Assembly (NCBI GenBank): GCA_016839635.1
Contig: JAEOTV010000169.1
Span: 41,649-105,648, forward strand
DNA length: 64,000 nt
Source of the DNA: Promethearchaeota archaeon
GTDB taxonomy: Archaea > Asgardarchaeota > Lokiarchaeia > Sigynarchaeales > SOKP01
Direction: 5' to 3'
Positions within the stretch are counted from its first letter, which is position 1, and each line of letters starts with the position of its first letter. Under the pieces are notes generated by a model. The model saw only the letters and a list, made by a program, of their open reading frames with translations, had not been told where the DNA came from and searched no databases. This document shows, one piece after another, positions 54,772-63,764 of the stretch. The translations under genes were made by a program, and so were the position numbers.

Positions 54772-55352
54772 ATAAATTCATCATAATCTAAATTATGAGT
54801 TTCTAGAATCTTTTTAGTTATTTCTTTAAAGCTATGAAGGATATTTATGTTCTCCTTTGAAGAAGTTTTTACAAAATCTTTCTCATCATGTTCCTTGAGA
54901 AATTGCTCAATCACTAAATTGTCAATTTTATGTTTTTTATTCTTATTCTTAATAAGATCAAGTTTAGTCCCAACCAAGATTTTAGGTCGCTTATGGAGGT
55001 TGTGTTCTTCCAACTGTTCAATCCACCAATCTAATCTCACTAAAGATTCTATTTTGGTTAAATCAAAAACTAAAAATATACCATTGGCTCCATCAATATA
55101 ATAATTAAACAATCTTCTAAATTGTTCTTGACCTCCAAAGTCCCAAATTGTATGTCTTACAAAGGTCTCCTCACCTTGTACTATTATTGGGATGTCATAT
55201 GTGTAAAAGTCTATTCCAATAGTTAATTGAGTGCTAGCATCAAAAGTATCAAAACATAATCTTCGAGCTATACATGTCTTTCCTACAGCTCCACTACCAA
55301 TCAAACATATTTTAAAGACATAGGCAGGTCTTTCTTCTTGAACGAAAGTCAA
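54768..55352 (-). CDS. Rab/Ras-like small GTPase
   Basis: 194 residues from TTG. G1 GSGAVGKTC, effector region QLTIGIDFYTYD, G3 DFGGQEQF, G4 GTKLD (Thr for the usual Asn), G5 TSSKEN. Rab-like G1-G3, no C-terminal cysteine for lipidation. The G4 change may alter guanine specificity. Single gene convergent with the carbonic anhydrase gene. Confidence 0.82.
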   Translation of the reverse strand: MTFVQEERPAYVFKICLIGSGAVGKTCIARRLCFDTFDASTQLTIGIDFYTYDIPIIVQGEETFVRHTIWDFGGQEQFRRLFNYYIDGANGIFLVFDLTKIESLVRLDWWIEQLEEHNLHKRPKILVGTKLDLIKNKNKKHKIDNLVIEQFLKEHDEKDFVKTSSKENINILHSFKEITKKILETHNLDYDEFI

Positions 55353-55554
55353 ATCTAACTCACATTTTTTATTTTTTAATGTAAATTTCTTAAAATTTAT
55401 ATTATTCTTATTGGATTATTTAATCGAATCTATTTCATTATAAATAAATCTAATATTTATAAATAGTACAAAAATGACTAATAATTTTATTGTATCTCAA
55501 ACTTTTATACCCAAGATTAAAGCATTGAACCATTCTTCTTCTAAAAATATAGAA

Positions 55555-56577
55555 TTATGTTTGAGATAATAATTCTATTAAAGCTCGTGGGATTTCTTTA
55601 TAATCATTAACAGCATAAAACTTTCCTCTTCCAGCCTTTGCGATTTCTTGACATGTCTCAATACCTTGATCAGCATCATTTTCTGCAGGCATTCCTATGA
55701 CGTGAAGCTTAGGAAAAGCTTTTGCTAAAATAATTGGATCATCTCCACGGTTATAATTTCCATCGGTAATTAAAATAGCAAATCTATTTTTTCTATTTTC
55801 CTTTGTTTTATTTAGTTCTTTTAATCCTTTTTCCAACCCAATTGATATATTAGTAAACCCAGCAGCTTCAGAATCTAAAATATCATCAATAATTGAAACA
55901 ATTGGTTTTTTTTGATTAATTTTCTTCATAATCATTACTGTGGAATTAAATAAAACAATAGCATAATCTTCTTTTTCCATATTATAAGCCAAAACCGATG
56001 TTGTAAGGGCAGCATTTAATAATAAACGCCCATACATACTTCCACTAGTATCTAAAATTAAAACTACTTTTCTTTTTTGTCGTTTTCTTTCAATTCCATA
56101 GATATCATTATAATTTAAGTTTTTTTCATAAATTTTTAATGGATTATGCTGAATTGTTTCGTCTATACTAAATTCTGGCATACCCATTTGATAATAGGGA
56201 ACCGTTTTTTTGAATTGTCCTCTAATCCCTCTACTCGTTATTTTTAAAGATAATTTTAAAATACTTTGGCGTGCTAAACGTCTAAAAATAGATTTATATT
56301 TTTTAGAAATAGGACGCCTTATAAAGAAGTAGATTTCTGGCATAAAATCTCCTGCGTCTGCGGCTTTTTCTGAGAAGAATTTTATTCCTTCTTCAGTATC
56401 TAAGGCATCACTAGCGGCATACACATTTGATTTGAGTAACCCCATAAGAGCTTCAATATTTTTATAGTGTATAGCCAGATATGTTAATTCTTTAATTTGT
56501 TTATAATCTAATGTATTTGCTAAATGTTTGTAATAGTCAGGTTTTTTCCTTTTCTTTCTGATTATTTCATATTCCAA
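55555..56577 (-). CDS. VWA-domain protein (MoxR partner)
   Basis: 340 residues from TTG, preceded by AAGGA at five bases. MIDAS motif DTSGS (176-180), later TDGNYN and a C-terminal GRGKFYAV. The N-terminal 150 residues are helical and charged. The frame also reads upstream as a charged helix to the end of the MoxR gene (56664), so the true start may be earlier. It is the last gene of the series with MoxR, MoaD and the ECF genes, and looks like a CoxE/chelatase-type adaptor. Confidence 0.75.
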   Translation of the reverse strand: MEYEIIRKKRKKPDYYKHLANTLDYKQIKELTYLAIHYKNIEALMGLLKSNVYAASDALDTEEGIKFFSEKAADAGDFMPEIYFFIRRPISKKYKSIFRRLARQSILKLSLKITSRGIRGQFKKTVPYYQMGMPEFSIDETIQHNPLKIYEKNLNYNDIYGIERKRQKRKVVLILDTSGSMYGRLLLNAALTTSVLAYNMEKEDYAIVLFNSTVMIMKKINQKKPIVSIIDDILDSEAAGFTNISIGLEKGLKELNKTKENRKNRFAILITDGNYNRGDDPIILAKAFPKLHVIGMPAENDADQGIETCQEIAKAGRGKFYAVNDYKEIPRALIELLSQT

Positions 56578-56663
56578 TATTTCCTTATCTGGGCGACTTT
56601 CCGTAAGCCTTACATGCAGTCTTTTCTCAATCTCTTCAGACTCTTCCTCAGAGAAATCATCGA

Positions 56664-57545
56664 TTATTGAAAATCTGATTTATTTAAAACAGCAAGAACT
56701 ATGTTAGTGATCACTTCTTTTTTAGATTGAGTTAATCCGTCTTCAAGTTCAATTTTATTATGTAATGCCATTACAGCAGCTTCAATCCAATTTTTACTGC
56801 TATTATCATTTTCATATTGAGGTATTAGGGTGGCTAAATCTATTGCACCTCTAATAGAACTTCCTCTACGAATTGATGTGCTATCTCTTGTTACTTGAAT
56901 GATATTTTGGGAAATAATTGCGATTTTATTAGCATTGCCACTATTTAAGTTGGCTTCTTGTTTGATAATTAAAATTTCCTCTTCAGGATTTTGATAATTT
57001 AAATTAATCCATATAAATCTATCTTTTAAAGCTTCCCCTAATACTGTGACTCCAACATGGGCAGCAGGGTTTTGTGTAGCTATAACAAAAAAGTTTTTAT
57101 GAGCTTTAATTGTTTTTAATTTTGGGATTTCAAGGATTCCTTCATCCAAGGATGTTAATAAAGAATTTTGAGTACTTTCTGGCATCCTATTTATTTCATT
57201 TATAAATAAACATCCGCCATTCATCATTGCCAAAGCCAACGGCCCAAATTTATATGAATCTTCAATATAACCTTTTGCAATTACTAAAGGTGGTTCAAAG
57301 TATCCTACAAGATTATGAGGAAGAAGTTCTTCACTACAATCTACTCTATAGAATTTTAAATCACTGGAACCATAATATTCAGCAACTGCTTTAGCTAATG
57401 TAGTTTTGCCAACTCCAACATTTCCCTCCAGCAATATATTCTTACCTACTGCATGAGCTAAAACAATTTGTCTTAATTCTTCCTTTCTACCAATTATTTT
57501 ATATTTCTCTTGTATTTCTTTTACAGAGCTGGTTATATCAACCAT
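56664..57545 (-). CDS. MoxR-type AAA+ ATPase
   Basis: 293 residues. Walker A GNVGVGKT (41-48), Walker B LFINE (113-117), sensor segment ATQNPA and arginine-finger region LKDRFIWI. A compact MoxR/CoxD-type ATPase. It lies 50 bases downstream of a MoaD-type gene and upstream of the VWA gene. The pair is expected to assemble or load a metal enzyme; which one is not shown. Confidence 0.85.
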   Translation of the reverse strand: MVDITSSVKEIQEKYKIIGRKEELRQIVLAHAVGKNILLEGNVGVGKTTLAKAVAEYYGSSDLKFYRVDCSEELLPHNLVGYFEPPLVIAKGYIEDSYKFGPLALAMMNGGCLFINEINRMPESTQNSLLTSLDEGILEIPKLKTIKAHKNFFVIATQNPAAHVGVTVLGEALKDRFIWINLNYQNPEEEILIIKQEANLNSGNANKIAIISQNIIQVTRDSTSIRRGSSIRGAIDLATLIPQYENDNSSKNWIEAAVMALHNKIELEDGLTQSKKEVITNIVLAVLNKSDFQ

Positions 57546-57595
57546 AATTATAAGAATTAATCATTTCTAAAAAAATTTTCCTTTAGAAAAGCTTT

Positions 57596-57877
57596 TTAAC
57601 CCCCTGATACGGGTAATAAAAAAGTAATTTCATCTCCTTCTTTTAAAGATGTGGATAAAAGGTGGGGCCCATGAATTGGTCTATTATTAACAATTATAGA
57701 CACATTACTATTAACAGATTCTGTTTTATTATCCCATAATAATTCTTGTATAGAACTATACTTCTTTAGGAGCAAGTGTATTAATTCTTTAATTTTATTA
57801 TTCTTTAAATCAAATTTCTCAGCATCCTTGCCCGTAATCCCTTTAAATTCAGCAAAATATATGACTTTTACTAACAC
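57596..57877 (-). CDS. MoaD/ThiS-type sulfur carrier with C-terminal GG
   Basis: 93 residues from GTG. Beta-grasp fold: KVIYFAEFKGITGK, the IKELIHLLLKKYSS helix, then NNRPIHGP and the ending EGDEITFLLPVSGG. The diglycine end is the adenylation and thiocarboxylate site, as in MoaD and archaeal SAMPs. Located 20 bases after the ECF T component and before MoxR. Suggests a molybdopterin-type or other sulfur-transfer step in this series. Confidence 0.82.
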   Translation of the reverse strand: MLVKVIYFAEFKGITGKDAEKFDLKNNKIKELIHLLLKKYSSIQELLWDNKTESVNSNVSIIVNNRPIHGPHLLSTSLKEGDEITFLLPVSGG

Positions 57878-57897
57878 TTTATCAAATCAATGAAATC

Positions 57898-58773
57898 TTA
57901 GAATATTTTTAAATATATTTGATATAAAGAAGGTAATTGAGGGATTGGAAGGAATCCTAATATGTATGATATAATTAAAGAAAAATCAAGGATGCAGAAA
58001 AGGATAAAGAAAACATCAATTAATTTGAATTTTATAGTTTTTAAATTTGTTCTTTTTTTATATATACCAAAACAACGATTCTCCATTGATATAGAAGTTA
58101 TATGACCTTTTCTGAGAATTGAAATTAGTGTTGCTACTAATCTTTCAAAAATTAGTTTATACGCTTTTTTAATTGAATTTGCTTTTTCAAGCCCAAAACC
58201 TCTCGCTCTTTGAGCTAATGCAATAGTTTTTGCCTCTTGTTCAATTGATGGAATGTATCGAATCCCAACCATTAAAGAAAAACAATACTTGTATGGTACT
58301 TTTAACTTTACAAGTGAATATAGAAAATCCTTTGGTGAGGTTGTATTAGTGTAAATAATTGTAGAAGTATATAATATAATTACAATCATAGATGCTCTTA
58401 AAGCATAATATACAGCTAACCTTCTTATTGGTATAAATGGTAAATTAAATAGATAAAATAAAATTATGTCTTGATTACTTGGAATAGCATTAAAGAAGAT
58501 ATTTAAGATTATACTGATGAATAGAATGATTATTATGAACTTTAGTTTTCTAAATAAATTTTTCAGAGAAATATTACTTATAAGTGTTAAACTTATAATT
58601 ACAATTAAAATTCCAGATAATAAGATCAGACTTCTAATCATAAAAATTAAAATTGTAAGCAAGATTAAAAATGCTATTTTTGATATTGGATTCAATTTAT
58701 GCATGAAGGAGTTTCCAGGAAAATATGCAAAAGTAAATAGTTTTCGATCAAGAATTTTATTTTTATTTGTCAT
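57898..58773 (-). CDS. ECF transporter T component (EcfT/CbiQ-like)
   Basis: 291 residues with about five or six membrane segments. The two coupling helices of the family are in AQRARGFGLEKANSIKKAYK and ISMENRCFGIYKKR (ARG signatures). It anchors the ATPase pair and the S component. The start overlaps the ATPase gene by eleven bases, so translation is coupled. Confidence 0.85.
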   Translation of the reverse strand: MTNKNKILDRKLFTFAYFPGNSFMHKLNPISKIAFLILLTILIFMIRSLILLSGILIVIISLTLISNISLKNLFRKLKFIIIILFISIILNIFFNAIPSNQDIILFYLFNLPFIPIRRLAVYYALRASMIVIILYTSTIIYTNTTSPKDFLYSLVKLKVPYKYCFSLMVGIRYIPSIEQEAKTIALAQRARGFGLEKANSIKKAYKLIFERLVATLISILRKGHITSISMENRCFGIYKKRTNLKTIKFKLIDVFFILFCILDFSLIISYILGFLPIPQLPSLYQIYLKIF

Positions 58774-60577
58774 TTAATCCCTTCTTGATGTTTTTTTGAA
58801 TTTCTTCTAATAGAATAATGGGTCCTAAATTTCTATGCTTCTGAAAATAATTAAGGCTAGCATCATAATCTCGTAGAGTACCATCTTTATTTAATTCAAT
58901 AATTCTTTTAGTATATTTTAATAGCAAGTGGTAATCATGTGAAGAAATAATAATAGTTTTTCCCCTTTTATTTTCAATATACAGTGTTTCTATCAATGAA
59001 TCTATTGTTTTTTGGTCTTGACCTATAAACGGTTCGTCTAATAAAATAATCTCGGGATTATAGATGAAAATAGAGCATAGATTTAATCTACGTTTTTGCC
59101 CCCAACTTAGATTATAAGGACTTTCTTGCGGATTTACATTTCCTACTAACTTTATTAGCTTGGAAATGTATGAATCTTTGATATCACTGAGTAAATCAAA
59201 ATTTTTCGGACCATATAATAATTCTCCTTCAATTGTAGGTCTGAAGATCATATTTTCAGGATTTTGAAATATAAAACCAATTTTTTTAGCATATTCAAAT
59301 TGGTTTATTTCTTCTAAATTCTTTTTATTGTAGAGGATTTGTCCGGAAGTTGGTTCATATAAATTTGCTAGCAAATATAATAATGTAGTTTTTCCTGAAC
59401 CATTTGGACCAACTAGCCCAATAAAGTCACCTCTATTTATTTTTATATTCAAGTTTTTTAAAGCAATAATTCCACTATTGGGATATTTAAAAGTAAGATT
59501 TTTTGTTTCTAATAGTCCATTAATTTCTTCAGGGAAGACTAATTTCCTCCTATTTTTAATATCTTTGAATGATTTTATATAAGTATCTTCAAATTCTATT
59601 AATTCTTCAAACTTGTCATACTTTTGTAATGCTTTTGGTTTTATCTCTTTATTTATAACAATTTGATATAATTTTTGCAGATTCTCTTCATTCAAATTTG
59701 GAATAATCTCTAGTAATTCTTGAAAATTTGTAGGATAACTAATAAGCTCAGCATTTTCTACCATTTTTATAAAATCATGGTATATATCAATTATCCACGG
59801 AATTCTTATATTATTCATTTGTAAATCTTCAAATTTTTGAGTGAAAATATTTTTAATATCACCTTTTAAAGAAATTTCCCCTTGGTCATTTAAAATTATT
59901 AATTTATTTGCAATATCCATTACCCTTGATAATCTATGTTCAATAATTACCAATGTCAATGGGAAATTCTTTGATTCAATGAGATATTTTAATCTGTTTA
60001 ATAAAAGGCTTTCTGACTGTTGATCTAAGAAAGCGATTGGCTCATCAAGGATTAGAATCTTCGGATTCATAACTAAAAATGAACTTAGAATCACAAGTTG
60101 TTTTTGTCCACCACTTAATTGGTTGATATCTCTATTTAATAAATGGTTAATCCCCATCAAATTTGAAATATTACTAATTCTTTCTTCAATGACTTCACAT
60201 GGGAGGTTTAGGTTTTCAAGACCAAATGCAATCTCATCTCGTACATTAAAAGTTATTAATTGGTCATTAGGATTCTGCTTGACTAATCCTACTAACTTTG
60301 ATAATTCTGAAAAATCATAATCCAAAATACTTTTTCCCAATAATTTGACATTTCCTTTAACTAATCCTTTCTGACGCCATGGAATTATACCATTCATAGC
60401 ATAAGATAAAGTAGACTTTCCACTTCCACTTGAACCAGCTAATATTAATACGTTTCCCTCTTTTAATTTGAAAGAGATGTTAGAAACTGCAGGTTTTTGA
60501 TTTTTATCGTTTCCATATATAAAAGAAAAATCTTCAAACTCTAAGGCTATATTTTTATTAGTATTGAAATATAACAC
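58763..60577 (-). CDS. ECF transporter ATPase, two domains fused (EcfA-EcfA', YkoD-like)
   Basis: 604 residues from GTG. Two ABC domains: Walker A GSSGSGKSTLS with signature QLSGGQKQL in the first, and GPNGSGKTTLL with signature NLSWGQKRR in the second, each with its LDEP Walker B. Order S-ATPase-T is the same as in ykoEDC. It energises uptake by the S component upstream. The cytosolic enzyme pair is complete. Confidence 0.9.
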   Translation of the reverse strand: MLYFNTNKNIALEFEDFSFIYGNDKNQKPAVSNISFKLKEGNVLILAGSSGSGKSTLSYAMNGIIPWRQKGLVKGNVKLLGKSILDYDFSELSKLVGLVKQNPNDQLITFNVRDEIAFGLENLNLPCEVIEERISNISNLMGINHLLNRDINQLSGGQKQLVILSSFLVMNPKILILDEPIAFLDQQSESLLLNRLKYLIESKNFPLTLVIIEHRLSRVMDIANKLIILNDQGEISLKGDIKNIFTQKFEDLQMNNIRIPWIIDIYHDFIKMVENAELISYPTNFQELLEIIPNLNEENLQKLYQIVINKEIKPKALQKYDKFEELIEFEDTYIKSFKDIKNRRKLVFPEEINGLLETKNLTFKYPNSGIIALKNLNIKINRGDFIGLVGPNGSGKTTLLYLLANLYEPTSGQILYNKKNLEEINQFEYAKKIGFIFQNPENMIFRPTIEGELLYGPKNFDLLSDIKDSYISKLIKLVGNVNPQESPYNLSWGQKRRLNLCSIFIYNPEIILLDEPFIGQDQKTIDSLIETLYIENKRGKTIIISSHDYHLLLKYTKRIIELNKDGTLRDYDASLNYFQKHRNLGPIILLEEIQKNIKKGLNDK

Positions 60578-60583
60578 CTCACT

Positions 60584-61210
60584 TCAGAAGGTTGTTGGGA
60601 CTCCAGCTTTGATTAAATAATTTTTAGTCGTTCTACCTAATAATCCAGTGATTAAAATGCCAGAAATAAATGCAAACATAAAAGCTAAAACCCAAAGGAC
60701 CCAATGTAAATACCAACGTTGATTAATAATCCAGAAAAAAGGAGCTTGAAAAAAGTTACCAAATCCGCCCGCAATACCCCATCCAAGTTTAGTATCTCCC
60801 TCTCCAATCTTTTCCATAAACATAAAACCAACTATTAGAAAGAAACCCTCCATCAAATTCACAAGTATAATTAGTAAACCCCAAGCGTCACCAAATAAAA
60901 ACTCTAATATCCCCTTACTAAGCATAGTTAATATTATCGTTGATTTTTTCCTAGTTAATCCGTAGACTATTGCTGCCCAAATAACATGATGCCCACTAAC
61001 TAATTGTGTGCCACCAGTTAACGGGTACCAAATTTTTATTAATAAGTCAAAAGGGATTAAACTGGAGATAATACCCCCCATTACCCCAATTATTGCAGAA
61101 TATAGAAGATCTAAAAGGGCTAAACCTTTAGCTCTTTCATGTATATATCCTGATGGCTTATAATCCTCTTTAGAATCTGCCTCAATTGTGTCTATATTTT
61201 CTCCTTTCAT
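60584..61210 (-). CDS. ECF transporter S component (YkoE-like)
   Basis: 208 residues, about five membrane helices, with the motif LTGGTQLVSGHHVIWAAIVYG, then KGILEFLFGDAWG, as in YkoE substrate-binding proteins (hydroxymethylpyrimidine/thiamine in Bacillus). The neighbourhood here (MoaD, surface proteins) is unlike thiamine operons, so the ligand is open. Six bases separate its stop from the ATPase start. Confidence 0.82.
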   Translation of the reverse strand: MKGENIDTIEADSKEDYKPSGYIHERAKGLALLDLLYSAIIGVMGGIISSLIPFDLLIKIWYPLTGGTQLVSGHHVIWAAIVYGLTRKKSTIILTMLSKGILEFLFGDAWGLLIILVNLMEGFFLIVGFMFMEKIGEGDTKLGWGIAGGFGNFFQAPFFWIINQRWYLHWVLWVLAFMFAFISGILITGLLGRTTKNYLIKAGVPTTF

Positions 61211-61223
61211 TTTTACTGTAAAA

Positions 61224-61787
61224 TTATTGAATTAATATAGTTTTTAGATATTTTATAGCATAATGAGTATTAGCTTTATCGGGAATTAATACATGATCCA
61301 CGATACTTCTAAGTGGTCCATCAAAATATATTGGGTCTCCGTCTTTTTCATAGGCTAAAATTATTTGTTCTGTATAATTTTCTGCAAGAGTCAAAGGCAA
61401 ATAGGATTCAGCCCAGTATCCATCTCCTCCTATAAAAAGGAAACTTGATGCATCTTCGTTTAAAATATTCTCCGTTTCGAATATACTCCATAATGATGCA
61501 CCAGAGTATATTTCATCAAATTCACTCCCAATAGCATTTACAAAATGAAATGTTCTATCCACTACTTGTTCATATTTATCAGACTTAATATCAGAAACAG
61601 ATAATTGCAGTTCTCTGTTAACATTTCCTTTTATTGTAAGGACTATAGTATCTTCTCCACCATAAATATTTCTTAAATTGTAGAATGGATCAATATCTAG
61701 TATAATAAAAGCATATAGACTTAACCAAAAAACTGACATTCCAATGATAATTCCTGAAACCATAATATAGAAATTTCTTTTTTCCAT
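61224..61787 (-). CDS. Membrane-anchored sulfite-oxidase-fold protein without cofactor Cys
   Basis: 187 residues. One N-terminal membrane segment (about 7-30), then a domain whose order VLTIKGNVNRELQLSVSDI, SGASLWSIFE, GDGYWAESYLPLTLAEN, FDGPLRSIVD matches molybdopterin-binding oxidoreductase domains. The usual Moco-ligand Cys position is Phe (FHFVNAIG). Likely a cell-surface binding protein for the ECF transporter that starts 14 bases downstream. Confidence 0.65.
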   Translation of the reverse strand: MEKRNFYIMVSGIIIGMSVFWLSLYAFIILDIDPFYNLRNIYGGEDTIVLTIKGNVNRELQLSVSDIKSDKYEQVVDRTFHFVNAIGSEFDEIYSGASLWSIFETENILNEDASSFLFIGGDGYWAESYLPLTLAENYTEQIILAYEKDGDPIYFDGPLRSIVDHVLIPDKANTHYAIKYLKTILIQ

Positions 61788-61861
61788 TTTGCAAGTTAAC
61801 TTCTTTTGATTATTCCATAGAAATTTAATTTGATAATTTAAAAAAAATAAAATTTTTTTGT

Positions 61862-63079
61862 TTAAAGGTAAAATCCTGACGGGATTGGTCCTGTATATGA
61901 AGTAATTTCAATTCGAACAATGTGTGAAAGATAAACATTTCTAGGCCTTCCTGGGACAATTACGTAAAAGGGTCCCCGATGATAGCCACATGAGCGTCTA
62001 TATGGCCAACTAGGGTCTGTTATTCCTTGTCCAGTTTCCCCCAACTCCTGGTCTGCATAGACTAAAGCCATTAAAAGATCGCTTTTAGGCATTGGAACCA
62101 TAGTTGCATTAATTAAATCATCGGTTGTGTTTAAGTCCCCATTTGCCCACTGAGGATACGGAGGAATAACTCCTTCTTCTATATGGGTATTATTATATCT
62201 CAATTCTTTCTTTCCACCATATGGCCATGGAGTAGCCCAGTCATCAACAGACCAAAATCTAACAGTGTAATTTTTTCCAGCTGCAGGTGTATGAGATATG
62301 ATTTCTGAAATATTTCTTCCCCAATAGTGTCTATGAAAATCCCACCAGTCATCTCTATCATAGTGGTATTCATCATCATATTCATTTAATTTCATATTAC
62401 TTTGGTGTATAGTATATTCCACGTTATCATCCACTACAACTTCCACAGTCCAATTATTAATTACTTCAACTTGAGTAAGATCATGTATAACTGAAGGGAA
62501 TTGCTTTCCAATAAATGTAAAATTACCCCAATTTGGAGCCAATGGAGATTCTCCAAGCCATTCTTTATTTGCTGCAATAGCTACCATAATAGGATCTTCA
62601 TCTGCATGATACATTTGTGAGATTATTTCACCCGTTGTTAATTCTAGTGTATGACCATAACTGGAAGTAAATGTTAAATCCCAGCCGAAAGGAATATTGC
62701 ATTTTTCTAAAATATCTAATAAATCTACACCAGTAATGTAAAATCCGGAGGCAGGATCGAGAAATGTGTAAGGATATATAATATCTTTGTATTCATTAAT
62801 TCCAGGGCCTCCTGCGGCTTGTTCTTCTATAGCTAAGTCAACACCATCTAGTATATCTTTCAAGGTTACTTTTATAGAACCTCCAGTTTGATTGTAAATC
62901 ATAAAATAAGATGCATTCGGTGCAGAATTCCAGTCATCTGGTAAGCCAAATAGATTTGTGGGTCCTTCTGAAGGCGGACCAAAAATTTTAGGTCCTGCAA
63001 TTATTAAATACCCTAATCCTCCAGATATGCCGACTATACCTATAAGCAAAATACCAATTAAAGTATCTTTTTTATCCAT
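61862..63079 (-). CDS. Surface protein with two degenerate sulfite-oxidase-like domains and His/Asp patch
   Basis: 405 residues. N-terminal signal or anchor (about 8-30). Two domains (ITGVDLLDILEKCNIPFG to FPSVIHDLTQVEV; later LLMALVYADQELGETGQ to GRPRNVYLSHIVRIE) resemble molybdopterin-binding domains, cysteine ligand lost. Between them lies an acidic, His-rich loop (EYDDEYHYDRDDWWDFHRHY) that could bind metal. First gene of the ECF series; probable extracellular receptor or capture protein. Confidence 0.6.
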   Translation of the reverse strand: MDKKDTLIGILLIGIVGISGGLGYLIIAGPKIFGPPSEGPTNLFGLPDDWNSAPNASYFMIYNQTGGSIKVTLKDILDGVDLAIEEQAAGGPGINEYKDIIYPYTFLDPASGFYITGVDLLDILEKCNIPFGWDLTFTSSYGHTLELTTGEIISQMYHADEDPIMVAIAANKEWLGESPLAPNWGNFTFIGKQFPSVIHDLTQVEVINNWTVEVVVDDNVEYTIHQSNMKLNEYDDEYHYDRDDWWDFHRHYWGRNISEIISHTPAAGKNYTVRFWSVDDWATPWPYGGKKELRYNNTHIEEGVIPPYPQWANGDLNTTDDLINATMVPMPKSDLLMALVYADQELGETGQGITDPSWPYRRSCGYHRGPFYVIVPGRPRNVYLSHIVRIEITSYTGPIPSGFYL

Positions 63080-63269
63080 TTTTTTTTGATTTTATGTTTT
63101 ATTTACGATAGGTCTACCTGAACATATCGATATTATAATAGTAAATTCTTCAATATTAAAAAAGTTTTACTCACAAATCTGAAGATTTACTATTCTTAAA
63201 AAAAAAAGATAAAATAAAAATTCTAATTTTAAATAATTTTAATTTTTATCCCTTTATCTTTCTTGCTCC

Positions 63270-63764
63270 CTAATTTTGAACTTTTTGAAGAATATCTCTT
63301 GCCCAATTTGCCGCTCTTTCTTTAGAACTTTCAGAACTTCGCTGTTTTGGAGCTTTAAAACGAATCTCCCCTAATATGTTGGTCTTTTTCAGAGCTTTTT
63401 TAAACTTATTCATAGCTCTTACTCCATCTCCATCACTACATGTCCAGAGTGCTACGTCTTTTCCTGAAAGATCAAACTTTGATAAAAAAGAATGGATAGG
63501 TGGAGTATATGTCCATGCCCATACAGGAGTTCCTAAAATTATCAGATCATATTCAAGAGGGTTTGTATCAAAAGGTTTTAATTTTGGCTTTATTTTCATT
63601 GTTGCTTGATAACCACCCCAAAAGTATTTCGACCCTCCATCAGCATCTAGTTCTTTCACTGGCTTTAGCTCAAGAATATCTGAGTTTATTGACTCTGCTA
63701 TCGCTTCAGCAATCAATTTTGTGTTTCCCGTGAGAGAGTAGTAAACGACTAAAACTTTTTTCAT
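63270..63764 (-). CDS. Flavodoxin
   Basis: 164 residues. FMN phosphate loop YYSLTGNTKLIAE (9-16), LGTPVWAWTYTPPIHSFL, and WTCSDGDGV, with a C-terminal helix. Standard long-chain-like flavodoxin or FMN oxidoreductase. Divides from the ECF series by 190 AT-rich bases. It may supply electrons; partner not visible. Confidence 0.85.
   Translation of the reverse strand: MKKVLVVYYSLTGNTKLIAEAIAESINSDILELKPVKELDADGGSKYFWGGYQATMKIKPKLKPFDTNPLEYDLIILGTPVWAWTYTPPIHSFLSKFDLSGKDVALWTCSDGDGVRAMNKFKKALKKTNILGEIRFKAPKQRSSESSKERAANWARDILQKVQN

Noticed and set aside
63376..63733. Two overlapping plus-strand frames
   Set aside because: Antisense to the flavodoxin gene.
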